Shown here piece after piece: positions 12,038-19,381 of a stretch of 21,258 nucleotides of DNA. The DNA lies in NCBI GenBank assembly GCA_946183175.1, contig CAMHBH010000020.1:1-21258 (forward strand), read 5' to 3'. Below the pieces are notes generated by a model. It worked only from the letters and a program-made list of their open reading frames with translations, was not told where the DNA came from and made no database searches. The stretch comes from an uncultured Oscillibacter sp. GTDB lineage: Bacteria > Bacillota > Clostridia > Oscillospirales > Oscillospiraceae. A program made the translations under genes and the position numbers. Within the stretch, counting starts at the first letter, position 1. Each line of letters begins with the position of its first letter.

Positions 12038-14431
12038 TTACAGGGTCTCGATATCGGCGCTGTCCCCGGAATCGGGGGGCGTATCGTCCGGGGACGGGAC
12101 GGCCTCCGGCTCGGGCTCCTGCCACCCGGCGGCGTTGAGACTGCCGCCCGTCTCCACCAGGTGGCGGTACAGGAATGTCACAATCTGCGCGCGCGTACAG
12201 GTACGCTCCGGCTCGAACGTCGTCGGCGTAGTCCCGGCGGTGATTCCCCGCGACACGCCCCAGGCTATCGCCTCGGCGTAGTCCATCCAGGCGGGCACGT
12301 CCTCGAACGGGTTGTGATTCCCGGTCGGCGCGCCCGCGAGTTTCCAGAAGTAGACCATCACGGCGGCGCGGGTACAGGGCGTGTCGGGCTCGAAGCGCTC
12401 CCCGTCGACTAATCCGCGCTCCGCCGCCCAGACCGCTGGGCGATAGTAATAGACTTCCGGCGAAACGTCGGGGAAGGGGTTCCCGCTCCGAATCGGGGGC
12501 TCCCCGGCGGCGCGGTACAGGAACGTCAGAATCTGCGCGCGCGTACAGGTGTTGTGCGGGGCGAAGTTCGTCGGGCTGACGCCGTTCGTAATGCCGCGCG
12601 CTATGGCCCAGAGTACGGGCTGGTCGTAGTACGCGCCGGGCTCCACGTCCTCGAAGCGGGCCTCCTCGTAGAGCGCGGAGAGGTACAGCGGCCCCGCCGG
12701 CATAAGGAACGTAGCCGAGGCGGAGGACACGCTTCCGCGCGTGAAAGTCAGTCCGGCGGCCCCGCCCCAGGTGAGGAAACGCTGTCCGGCGGGGGCGGGG
12801 TCGGCGGTGACGCTGACGGGTACCCCCGCCGGGGCTTCCGTGAAATTCGACGACCCCGCCGTCACCATGACGGGGTACGTCACAGACCAGTCGGCGTTCT
12901 CCGGGGCGACGCCCCCGCCGTTGTCGTGGGTGTCTCCGGTGTTGGGGACGGGCGCGGGCGTATCGCCGCTGTCGGGCGCGGACGTACTGCCGCTGTCGGG
13001 GGCGGACGTGTCGGGCGTGGGCGTACTGCCGCTGTCGGGCGCGGGGGTGTCGCCGTTGTCGGCGGCGTTGCCGTCGAGCGACGAGTAGTCGACTTCCGTC
13101 AGAATCAGGACTTCCTCGGCCTCGTAGGCGTTGCTGAGGTTGGTATAACGGAGCGCCACTTCCCCGTTGCGCGCGAAGGCGTAGGAGCGCTTCCCGCCCT
13201 GTACGGTCTGGGCGTAGGGGGCCTTGAAGAAAAGCCAGTCGCGGGAGACGCCTTCCACGTCGCAGTTGGTCAGGTCGACGAGCCAGTAGCGCCCGTTTAC
13301 CCGGACGTGGTTCCACATATGCGGCCCGGGCTTTCCGTTGCGGTCTACCAGGTCGCCCGTGATGATGTAGGAGCACACGTCGCCAGAGAACGTCGACAGG
13401 TCGCACAGGTACTGGAAGGCTTTCGCGTAGCCCTCGCATACGACGTTGGTCGAGGCGTCGCCGTCGAAGACCCGGATTAACTGCCACGGGCCGTTTCCGT
13501 AGGCGTCGGAACCCTGTTGCGCCGCCGCGTAGTCGTAGGACACCGCGTCACAGATTGCGTCGCGGTAGGCGGTGAGCTTCTCGAAGTCGGAGCGGTTCTT
13601 GTTGGCGTCCACGATTTTCCGCGCGTTGGCGGCAATCGACGCGGCCTGTTTGGCTAGGCCCGTGTCGATTCTGTAATTGTAGTAGCTGTTGTTGTCGGCG
13701 CTCTTGGCGTAGTTCTCGGCGACCATCATTTCGACGTCGAGATAGGCGTCGTTGGAGAACGTGAAGCCCTTGTTCTCACTGTACTTGACCGACCAGTGAT
13801 ACGTCCAATGGGCGGCGGCGTTGTTCTCGCCCTCGTAGGACTTGGCGAACCAGTACAGCTCAAACGGACAGTCGACGAGGAGTTTGTCCATGATTGCGGA
13901 ACTCGACTTCTGCCGGTCGTGCCCGATTGCGCGGTAGAGGGGTTCCCATACGGCGTCCCATGTGGCGTCGGTCAACTGCCCGGAGGCGTCCTTCTGGATG
14001 GTCACGCCCAGTTCCGCCGCCGTCCACGATTTGCCGGTGAGGCCCAAATCGTCCGGCGTCAGGCGGAAAATCGTCGATTCCCTGCTCCCCGCCGCGACTT
14101 TGACGATGTCCTCTTTGAGGGTGTCGTAGAGTTTCCGGTCGAACCCCTGCAAGTGCTTCCCGGCGGAGACCGACGCGTACCGCTCGACTTCCGGGGCTTT
14201 GCGCCGCCCCAGCGCGTAGAAAGCCGCGTCGCCGTCGGCGGAGGCGCGCCCGGTGTACGGCGCGGTCGGCGCGGCGGGAATCCCGGTTTCCGCCGTACGC
14301 GTCCGGGTCTCCCCGGCGTCGGACGCAAGCGCGGACGCCGTAGGAAAGGCCGTATCCGTAAGCGCCGCCGCCCGTACCGTCAGGACGCACAACAGTAGAC
14401 AGAAGAAAGTATAAAATTTGTATTTCGTCAC
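12038..14431 (-). CDS. secreted transglutaminase-like protein with three S-layer homology domains
   Basis: A 797-residue exported protein. A signal peptide spans about 1-23 (KYKFYTFFCLLLCVLTVRAAA). A transglutaminase-like domain spans about 280-400 with candidate triad Cys332 (VVCEGYAKAFQYLC), His375 (MWNHVRVNGRYWLVD) and Asp386. A Pro/Ser/Thr/Asp linker of repeated PDSGS/PDSGD units follows (about 458-500). A divergent InlB-type beta-repeat (about 515-590, ending FLMPAGPLYLSALYEE) precedes three SLH domains (about 592-640, 652-698, 708-758; each with a VxWAxxRGI- or WAAERGL-like core and TCTRAQI or PCTRAAV). SLH domains bind pyruvylated wall polymers. The transglutaminase fold can also act as a protease, so the reaction is not settled. 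The GTG start (14429-14431) overlaps the ribH stop (GTGA) and has a GGGGGA box. The subtilase follows 20 bp later. Confidence 0.93.
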   Translation of the reverse strand: MTKYKFYTFFCLLLCVLTVRAAALTDTAFPTASALASDAGETRTRTAETGIPAAPTAPYTGRASADGDAAFYALGRRKAPEVERYASVSAGKHLQGFDRKLYDTLKEDIVKVAAGSRESTIFRLTPDDLGLTGKSWTAAELGVTIQKDASGQLTDATWDAVWEPLYRAIGHDRQKSSSAIMDKLLVDCPFELYWFAKSYEGENNAAAHWTYHWSVKYSENKGFTFSNDAYLDVEMMVAENYAKSADNNSYYNYRIDTGLAKQAASIAANARKIVDANKNRSDFEKLTAYRDAICDAVSYDYAAAQQGSDAYGNGPWQLIRVFDGDASTNVVCEGYAKAFQYLCDLSTFSGDVCSYIITGDLVDRNGKPGPHMWNHVRVNGRYWLVDLTNCDVEGVSRDWLFFKAPYAQTVQGGKRSYAFARNGEVALRYTNLSNAYEAEEVLILTEVDYSSLDGNAADNGDTPAPDSGSTPTPDTSAPDSGSTSAPDSGDTPAPVPNTGDTHDNGGGVAPENADWSVTYPVMVTAGSSNFTEAPAGVPVSVTADPAPAGQRFLTWGGAAGLTFTRGSVSSASATFLMPAGPLYLSALYEEARFEDVEPGAYYDQPVLWAIARGITNGVSPTNFAPHNTCTRAQILTFLYRAAGEPPIRSGNPFPDVSPEVYYYRPAVWAAERGLVDGERFEPDTPCTRAAVMVYFWKLAGAPTGNHNPFEDVPAWMDYAEAIAWGVSRGITAGTTPTTFEPERTCTRAQIVTFLYRHLVETGGSLNAAGWQEPEPEAVPSPDDTPPDSGDSADIETL

Positions 14432-14901
14432 CGCATGTCCCCCATGGCCCGGCCCAGATTCACCATTTCGATGGCCCCTACGGCGCAGTCGGAACCCTTG
14501 TTCCCGGCCTTCGTCCCGGCGCGCTCGATGGCCTGCTCGATATTGTCCGTGGTCAGTACGCCGAACATCACCGGCACATTGGTCTGTAAGGCCGCCGCCG
14601 CGATTCCCTTCGAGACCTCCGCGCAGACGTATTGATAGTGGTCAGTAGAGCCGCGAATCACGGCCCCCAGCGCAATCACGGCGTCATACTTGCCGCTGTT
14701 GGCCATACGGGTCGCAATCAGGGGGATTTCAAACGCGCCGGGCACCCACGCGACGGAGATGTCGTCGGGCGCGACGCCGTGCCGGAGAAGCGTATCCTCA
14801 CAGCCGCCGAGGAGTTTCGAGACGATGAACTCGTTGAACCGCGCCGCCACAATGCCGACGCGAATGCCTTCGCCGTTGAGCTTGCCTTCGTAGATTTTCA
14901 T
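14428..14901 (-). CDS. ribH: 6,7-dimethyl-8-ribityllumazine synthase
   Basis: RibH condenses 5-amino-6-ribitylaminouracil with 3,4-dihydroxy-2-butanone 4-phosphate, the penultimate step of riboflavin synthesis, usually in a 60-subunit shell. The 157-residue length is normal. Landmarks are VAARFNEFIVSKLLGG, WVPGAFEIPL, ALGAVIRGSTDHYQYVC with the catalytic His, and FGVLTTDNIEQAIERAGTKAGNKG. The ATG at 14899-14901 follows AAGGAG with a 9-nt gap. It is the last biosynthetic gene of ribD-ribE-ribBA-ribH. Its TGA overlaps the GTG start of the transglutaminase-like gene, an odd partner for a flavin gene. Confidence 0.97.
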   Translation of the reverse strand: MKIYEGKLNGEGIRVGIVAARFNEFIVSKLLGGCEDTLLRHGVAPDDISVAWVPGAFEIPLIATRMANSGKYDAVIALGAVIRGSTDHYQYVCAEVSKGIAAAALQTNVPVMFGVLTTDNIEQAIERAGTKAGNKGSDCAVGAIEMVNLGRAMGDMR

Positions 14902-14931
14902 ACGGTATCACTCCTTAAAATCGAAAAACGG

Positions 14932-16131
14932 TCAGTAGTTGAGAAAATGCCCCATACGGTTCTGTTTCGTGCGGAGGTAGAACAAATCGTCGGGGGTGGC
15001 CTCCATCTGAATCGGGACGCGCTCCGTAATCGCGAGGCCGAAATCGGAGAGCTGATAGACTTTGTCGGGGTTGTTGGTGAGTAGCCGCATGGTCTTGACG
15101 CCCAAATCGCGCAGGATTTGCGCCCCGATATAGTATTCGCGCAAGTCGGCGTCGAACCCCAGCGCGAGATTCGCTTCGAGGGTGTCCATGCCTTGGTCTT
15201 GCAGGGCGTAGGCGCGGAGTTTGTTCAGCAGTCCGATTCCGCGCCCCTCCTGACGCATATAGAGCAGTACGCCGCGCCCCTCCTTTTCGATTTGCGTCAG
15301 GGCGGAGGCTAACTGCTGTCCGCAGTCACAGCGCAGGGAGCCGAACGTGTCGCCCGTCAGGCACTCGGAGTGTACGCGGCAGAGGATGTTTTCGCCGTCG
15401 CCGATGTCGCCCTTGACAAGCGCGACGTGGTGTTCTCCGTTCAGCAGATTCCGGTAGCCGTAGGCGCGGAAATTGCCGTAGCGCGTGGGCAGACGCGTCA
15501 GCGCGACTTGCTCCACGAGCTTTTCGTGCCGCTTGCGGTAGTTCTGCAAGTCCCGGATGGTCACAAAGACAAGTCCCCACTCCCGCGCCTTCTGTTGCAA
15601 TTCCTCCGTGCGCATCATGGTGCCGTCGTCGCGCATGACCTCACAGCAAAGCCCGCACGTTTTCAGCCCCGCGAGGCGGAGTAAGTCTACGGTGGCCTCG
15701 GTGTGCCCGTTGCGCTCCAGTACGCCGTGCGGCTTGGCGAGCAGCGGGAACATATGCCCGGGGCGGCGGAAGTCGGAAGGCTTGGCGTCGTCGTCCACGC
15801 ACTTCATGGCCGTAATGGAACGCTCCGCCGCCGAAATGCCCGTGGTCGTCGATACGTGGTCGACCGACACCGTGAACGCGGTTTCATGGTTGTCGGTGTT
15901 GTGGGAGACCATCTGCGGGAATTGTAATTTGCGCACGTACTCCTCCGACATGGGCATGCAAATCAGGCCCTTGGCGTGTACGGCCATAAAGTTGACGTTT
16001 TCGAGCGTGGCGAACTCCGCCGCACAAATCAAGTCGCCCTCGTTTTCGCGGGTCTCGTCGTCGGACACAAGAATCAGTTTCCCGGCCCGGAGGGCGTCCA
16101 GCGCTTCTTCGATGGTGTTGTAATGGAACAT
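14932..16131 (-). CDS. ribBA: bifunctional 3,4-dihydroxy-2-butanone-4-phosphate synthase / GTP cyclohydrolase II
   Basis: A 399-residue fusion supplies both precursors of riboflavin. The N-terminal RibB half converts ribulose 5-phosphate and shows DDETRENEGDLICAAEF (from residue 24) and RNGHTEATVDLLRLAG. The C-terminal RibA half opens the GTP imidazole ring; its zinc ligands are Cys257, Cys268 and Cys270 (CLTGDTFGSLRCDC), followed by YMRQEGRGIGLLNKLRAYALQD. A TTG 24 bases upstream is in frame, but the ATG at 16129-16131 has an AAGGAG box 7 nt away and begins at the conserved MFHYNTIEEAL. It lies between ribE (20-bp gap) and ribH (30-bp gap). Both halves look active. Confidence 0.97.
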   Translation of the reverse strand: MFHYNTIEEALDALRAGKLILVSDDETRENEGDLICAAEFATLENVNFMAVHAKGLICMPMSEEYVRKLQFPQMVSHNTDNHETAFTVSVDHVSTTTGISAAERSITAMKCVDDDAKPSDFRRPGHMFPLLAKPHGVLERNGHTEATVDLLRLAGLKTCGLCCEVMRDDGTMMRTEELQQKAREWGLVFVTIRDLQNYRKRHEKLVEQVALTRLPTRYGNFRAYGYRNLLNGEHHVALVKGDIGDGENILCRVHSECLTGDTFGSLRCDCGQQLASALTQIEKEGRGVLLYMRQEGRGIGLLNKLRAYALQDQGMDTLEANLALGFDADLREYYIGAQILRDLGVKTMRLLTNNPDKVYQLSDFGLAITERVPIQMEATPDDLFYLRTKQNRMGHFLNY

Positions 16132-16151
16132 GGGTTTACTCCTTGCTGTTG

Positions 16152-16790
16152 TCAAAAACCGTTTTGCGCGAGAAATTCGCGCGTAATCGTACTCTGTGCG
16201 GGGCCGGAACGGAACAGGGATTCCACGTATTTTCCGATGATGTCCGTTTCCAGGTTGACGCCGCTCCCGGCGCGCCGTACGCCTAGCGTCGTCACGCTGA
16301 GCGTATGCGGGATGACCGATACGGCGAAAGTACGCGCGTCGGCCCGGGCGACGGTCAGGCTGATACCGTCGATGGCAATGGAGCCCTTTTCAACGATATA
16401 GCGGCGGAGTTCCGGCGGGGCCTCGACGGTATACCACACGGCGTTGTCGTCGCGCCGCACGGACACCACGCGCCCTACGCCGTCGATATGCCCGGAGACG
16501 ATGTGCCCGCCGAACCGCCCGCCCGCGGGCATGGCGCGTTCCAGATTTACAACGTCACCGGCGGAGAGCTGTCCGAGCGTGGAACGGTCTAAAGTCTCGT
16601 GCATAACGTCCGCCGTGAAGCCGCCGCCGTCGACGGTCGTCGCGGTGAGGCATACGCCGTTGACCGACACGCTGTCGCCGGTTTTCAGGTCGGAGAGGAT
16701 TCCCGCCGCGCCGATGGACAATACCGACGAGTGCCGCCCGCGCGTGACTGTCCGGATGTGCCCGGTCTCCTCGATGATTCCTGTAAACAT
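16152..16790 (-). CDS. ribE: riboflavin synthase, alpha chain
   Basis: Riboflavin synthase dismutates two 6,7-dimethyl-8-ribityllumazine molecules into riboflavin. The 212-residue protein has the two lumazine-binding repeats of the family. The first begins MFTGIIEETGHIR and has SVNGVCLTAT; the second has GHIVSGHIDGVGRV and SIAIDGISLTV. An in-frame GTG at 16796 overlaps the ribD stop but is too close to the GGGGA box. The ATG at 16788-16790 begins the conserved MFTGI and is chosen. The ribosome binding site overlaps the ribD stop, so translation is likely coupled. This gene is named ribE in many bacteria and ribC or ribB in others. Confidence 0.96.
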   Translation of the reverse strand: MFTGIIEETGHIRTVTRGRHSSVLSIGAAGILSDLKTGDSVSVNGVCLTATTVDGGGFTADVMHETLDRSTLGQLSAGDVVNLERAMPAGGRFGGHIVSGHIDGVGRVVSVRRDDNAVWYTVEAPPELRRYIVEKGSIAIDGISLTVARADARTFAVSVIPHTLSVTTLGVRRAGSGVNLETDIIGKYVESLFRSGPAQSTITREFLAQNGF

Positions 16791-16792
16791 GG

Positions 16793-17902
16793 TCACTCCC
16801 CGGCGAGGACGCCTTCGACGAGGAAATCGTCGCCTAATTGCGTCGTGGTTACGTCGCGGAGACGGAACGCGCCGTCGGGGGTCTCGACGCCCTCCCCGGC
16901 TACCGGAGACTTCGCCGCTGCGCCCCCGAACAGCTTCGGCGAGATGTAGGCCTGTACGCGCTGGACGAGGCCGCGCTGTAAGAGGGCCCAGTTGAGGGTC
17001 GCGCCGCCCTCGGCGATGACGCTGTCAAGTTTTTCACTGCCGATACGCTTCATGAGCGCGTCGAGGTCTACGCGCCCGCCGTCGCCGGGAAGCTCCCAGA
17101 CTTCGCAGCCCCGCTCCCGGAATGCCTCCGCGCGTTCGGTCGACGGTGCCGCCGCCGCGAATATCGTCCGGACTTCGCGCGCTGTCCGTACAAGCTGGCA
17201 GTCCGTGGACGTGGAAAGTTTGCTGTCGCAGACTATCCGGACGGGGTTCCGCCCGTTCGCGACGCGGCAGGTCAGTAACGGGTCGTCCGCCACGACAGTC
17301 CCGGCCCCCACGAGCACCGCCGCGTACAGGTTCCGGTCACGGTGTACGCGTTCGCGGGCGGCGTCGCCTGTAATCCAGCGCGCGGCCCCCGTACGCGTGC
17401 AGATTTTCCCGTCGAGCGTCATGGCGTATTTGAGGATGACGTACGGGCGGCCCGTGCGGATGTAGTGGAAAAACACGGGGTTGAGGGCGTCGCACTCCTC
17501 CCGCAGGAATCCGGTCTCGACCTCTACGCCGTGGTCGCGGAGAATCCGGATACCCTGTCCGGCGACGAGCGGGTTGGGGTCGTCGGAACCGATAACCACG
17601 CGCGTAATCCCGGCCTGTAAGATGGCGTCGGTACAAGGCGGCTGGTTGCCCTGGTGACAGCAGGGCTCTAAAGTGACGTAGAGCGTCGCGCCGTCGGTGG
17701 GGTCGGTACAGTTCCCGAGCGCGGCGCGTTCGGCGTGCAGGTCGCCGTAACGGGCGTGGTAGCCTACGCCCAGAATCCGGTCGTCCTTGACAATCACCGC
17801 CCCCACGACCGGATTGGGATTCGTACGGCCCCGCCCGTGTTCGGCGAGCTTGATGGCCAGGCGCATGTAACTGCGCGGCGCGTTGTGTTCGACTTCCGGC
17901 AT
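16793..17902 (-). CDS. ribD: bifunctional riboflavin deaminase/reductase RibD
   Basis: RibD deaminates the pyrimidine product of GTP cyclohydrolase II and then reduces its ribosyl side chain with NADPH. The 369-residue protein has a zinc deaminase domain with His56-Ala-Glu58 and Cys81/Cys90 (EPCCHQGNQPPC), followed by the reductase domain (VILKYAMTLDGKICT, WITGDAARERVHRDRN, DSVIAEGGATLNWALL). The frame stays open another 19 codons upstream through the leader terminator. The ATG at 17900-17902 has GGAGGG 9 nt away and fits the family start, so it is used. It is the first gene of the rib operon, behind an attenuator and a near-consensus promoter. Confidence 0.96.
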   Translation of the reverse strand: MPEVEHNAPRSYMRLAIKLAEHGRGRTNPNPVVGAVIVKDDRILGVGYHARYGDLHAERAALGNCTDPTDGATLYVTLEPCCHQGNQPPCTDAILQAGITRVVIGSDDPNPLVAGQGIRILRDHGVEVETGFLREECDALNPVFFHYIRTGRPYVILKYAMTLDGKICTRTGAARWITGDAARERVHRDRNLYAAVLVGAGTVVADDPLLTCRVANGRNPVRIVCDSKLSTSTDCQLVRTAREVRTIFAAAAPSTERAEAFRERGCEVWELPGDGGRVDLDALMKRIGSEKLDSVIAEGGATLNWALLQRGLVQRVQAYISPKLFGGAAAKSPVAGEGVETPDGAFRLRDVTTTQLGDDFLVEGVLAGE

Positions 17903-17922
17903 AGTAATCAACCCTCCCGAAT

Positions 17923-17951
17923 CAAAAAGCCCTGAACGGGTGTTCAGGGCT
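17923..17951 (-). terminator. leader attenuator in front of ribD
   Basis: A perfect 10-bp stem AGCCCTGAAC/GTTCAGGGCT with a 4-nt loop is followed on the minus strand by TTTTTG. It lies between the rib promoter and the ribD ribosome binding site, so it must be bypassed for rib expression. No other gene precedes it on this transcript, which marks it as a regulatory attenuator rather than an operon end. Confidence 0.85.
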
Positions 17952-18004
17952 GACAGCATACCTTCTTTTCCGGACTGTGACGCCGGCCCGCGCGGCTATT
18001 TATA
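17952..18004 (-). promoter_or_regulatory. short rib leader with possible remnant of an FMN riboswitch
   Basis: Between the predicted start (about 18005) and the attenuator there are only about 54 nt, far less than a full FMN aptamer (about 120-140 nt). Part of it (17960-17987, minus strand) contains GCCGGCGT, then AGTCCGGA, then AAAGAAGG. This resembles the conserved 3' end of the RFN element as I remember it (GCCGACAGT, AGTCTGGAT, GAAAGAAGG) but lacks a TG. The conserved 5' part (GGGGCAGGGTG, ACCGGCGGT, AGCCCGCGA) is absent here and upstream of the promoter. A shortened, possibly non-functional riboswitch is inference. Confidence 0.4.
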
Positions 18005-18011
18005 CTCTGTC

Positions 18012-18040
18012 AGTATACTATAGCGCTTTCGGCTTGTCAA
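18012..18040 (-). promoter_or_regulatory. near-consensus sigma-A promoter of the rib operon
   Basis: On the minus strand a perfect TTGACA (18035-18040), a 17-bp spacer and TATACT (18012-18017). It is 40 bp downstream of the chromate-transporter stop. I saw no strong terminator between that gene and this promoter, so some read-through is possible. Confidence 0.88.
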
Positions 18041-18080
18041 CAAATTTTTCCGGCGCGGGCAACGGAGGGACATTTTAACG

Positions 18081-18683
18081 TCAGGCCCCGGCGAAGCGGA
18101 ATGCGATTCCGACGGCGGCGGCGAGGACGATAAAGACAATGGGGTGCAAGTCGCGCACTTTCGGGACGGCGTTCGTAAGTACGAGCAGCGCCGCCGCGAG
18201 TAAGAGTTGGGGCCACAAGAGGAGGTGTTCGCCGCTGACGGAAACGCGGTTGACGAAGCCGTCCCCGGCGATGCGGATACCCGTCAGGACTTCCAGGAAC
18301 ACGCTCACGCAGGCCGCGCCAATCAGGCCCGTAGAGGCGGGGCGGAGGCCGTAGAAGGCGCGTTCTACCCACGGATTCGCGCGGAAACTCCGCAGGAACG
18401 CCGCCACGATGAGTATGACGATAATCGACGGCGTGACTTCCCCGAGCGTGGCGACGAGCGCCCCCGGGACGCCCGCGACCGTAAAGCCGACGTACGTCGC
18501 CATATTGATACCAATCGGGCCGGGCGTCGATTCGGACACCGCCAGCATATTCATCAGGTCGGCGTAGGTATACCACCCTGTGGTCTCGCCGATGTTCTTC
18601 AGGAACGGCAGGGTAGCCATGCCGCCGCCGACGGCGAATAACCCGGTTTTGAAGAACTCCCAGTAGAGCCTAAGCAGAATCAT
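18081..18683 (-). CDS. chromate transporter family protein, second half-size subunit
   Basis: The 200-residue membrane protein is a single CHR domain: FFKTGLFAVGGGMATLPFL (about 10-28) is the family's N-terminal motif, followed by SESTPGPIGINMATYVGF and several hydrophobic segments (VTPSIIVILIVAAFL, GLIGAACVSVFLEVL, LLLAAALLVL, IVFIVLAAAVGIAF). Many Firmicutes carry two such half-size genes side by side instead of one long ChrA; the Bacillus pair acts together in chromate efflux, but natural substrates are often unknown. The ATG overlaps the stop of the preceding partner (ATGA), so the two are translationally coupled. Function in chromate export is family knowledge only. Confidence 0.9.
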   Translation of the reverse strand: MILLRLYWEFFKTGLFAVGGGMATLPFLKNIGETTGWYTYADLMNMLAVSESTPGPIGINMATYVGFTVAGVPGALVATLGEVTPSIIVILIVAAFLRSFRANPWVERAFYGLRPASTGLIGAACVSVFLEVLTGIRIAGDGFVNRVSVSGEHLLLWPQLLLAAALLVLTNAVPKVRDLHPIVFIVLAAAVGIAFRFAGA

Positions 18684-19258
18684 TGACCGTCACGCTCCGT
18701 TCCCACAGCCCGGACTTCCAGGGCTTTCAGGGCCGCGCCCGCGCAGGCCGAGACGAGTACGAACCAGACCGGAGACAGGTTTACCACGACGCTTCCCGCG
18801 AGTACGAGCGAGAAAATGACGGCAGTCCGGCGGTCAATCACCGACTTTTTCAGCAGTTTGACCGTGGCGTTGAAAATCAGCACGCACACACAGACTTGTA
18901 TTCCCGCGAAGGCGTTGCGTACCGCCGGGATGTCGGCGAAATTGGAAATCAGCCCCGCGATAATCGAGATGAACACCAGCGACGGAAACACCATGCCCAA
19001 AGTCGCGGCAATCCCGCCGGGAATCCCAGCCTGCTTCTGTCCGACAAAAGTCGACGTGTTCACGGCGATAATCCCCGGCGTACACTGCCCGATTGCGTAG
19101 TAGTCGAGAAGCTCTTCCTCCGTGGCCCAGTGGCGCAGGTAGACGACTTCCCGCTGTAAAATCGGCAACATCGCCATTCCGCCGCCGAAGGTAATCGCGC
19201 CCATTTTCGCGAACGCCACGAACAAGTCGCGCAGTATTTGCAGACGTTCCCTCGTCAT
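18680..19258 (-). CDS. chromate transporter family protein, first half-size subunit
   Basis: This 192-residue partner shows the same CHR pattern: FVAFAKMGAITFGGGMAMLPIL near the N-terminus, then YYAIGQCTPGIIAVNTSTFVG, and hydrophobic segments further on (FPSLVFISIIAGLI, IQVCVCVLIFNATV, VIFSLVLAGSVVVNL). The frame is open further upstream, but the ATG at 19256-19258 has AAGGAGG 5 nt away and begins the usual short cytoplasmic lead (MTRERLQILRDLF). It is separated from birA by a repeat-filled spacer of 99 bp and overlaps the second subunit by 4 bp. The upstream spacer shows no clear promoter, so it may be read from birA. Confidence 0.9.
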   Translation of the reverse strand: MTRERLQILRDLFVAFAKMGAITFGGGMAMLPILQREVVYLRHWATEEELLDYYAIGQCTPGIIAVNTSTFVGQKQAGIPGGIAATLGMVFPSLVFISIIAGLISNFADIPAVRNAFAGIQVCVCVLIFNATVKLLKKSVIDRRTAVIFSLVLAGSVVVNLSPVWFVLVSACAGAALKALEVRAVGTERDGQ

Positions 19259-19275
19259 GAAATCCTCCTTTTCTT

Positions 19276-19381
19276 GCTCTAACATAGCTGTACAGGCCCG
19301 TACTTTCACTCTACATAGCCAACAGGCCCGTACTTTTAGCCGTACAGGCCCGTATTCTTACTCTATATAGCCGTAGAGGCC
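19276..19381. repeat. tandem repeats copied from the birA 3' end
   Basis: Four units lie head to tail: 19352-19381 (30 bp, containing the last birA codons and stop), 19330-19351 (22 bp), 19300-19329 (30 bp) and 19276-19299 (24 bp). On the coding strand each begins GGCCT or GGGCCTGT, then has GGCTA or AGCTA; the 30-bp units continue with TAGAGT and AAGTAC or AATAC. The last unit ends just before the AAGGAGG of the chromate-transporter gene. Confidence 0.8.

Noticed and set aside
12027..13487. 486-codon minus-strand frame inside the transglutaminase/SLH gene
   Set aside because: Extreme Arg/Gly content, no domain, and the other frame has signal peptide, catalytic and SLH motifs.
17903..17959. 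Longer RibD start at the ATG at 17959
   Set aside because: It would translate through the terminator stem and has a badly placed ribosome binding site; the ATG at 17902 has GGAGGG at a normal distance and fits the family N-terminus.
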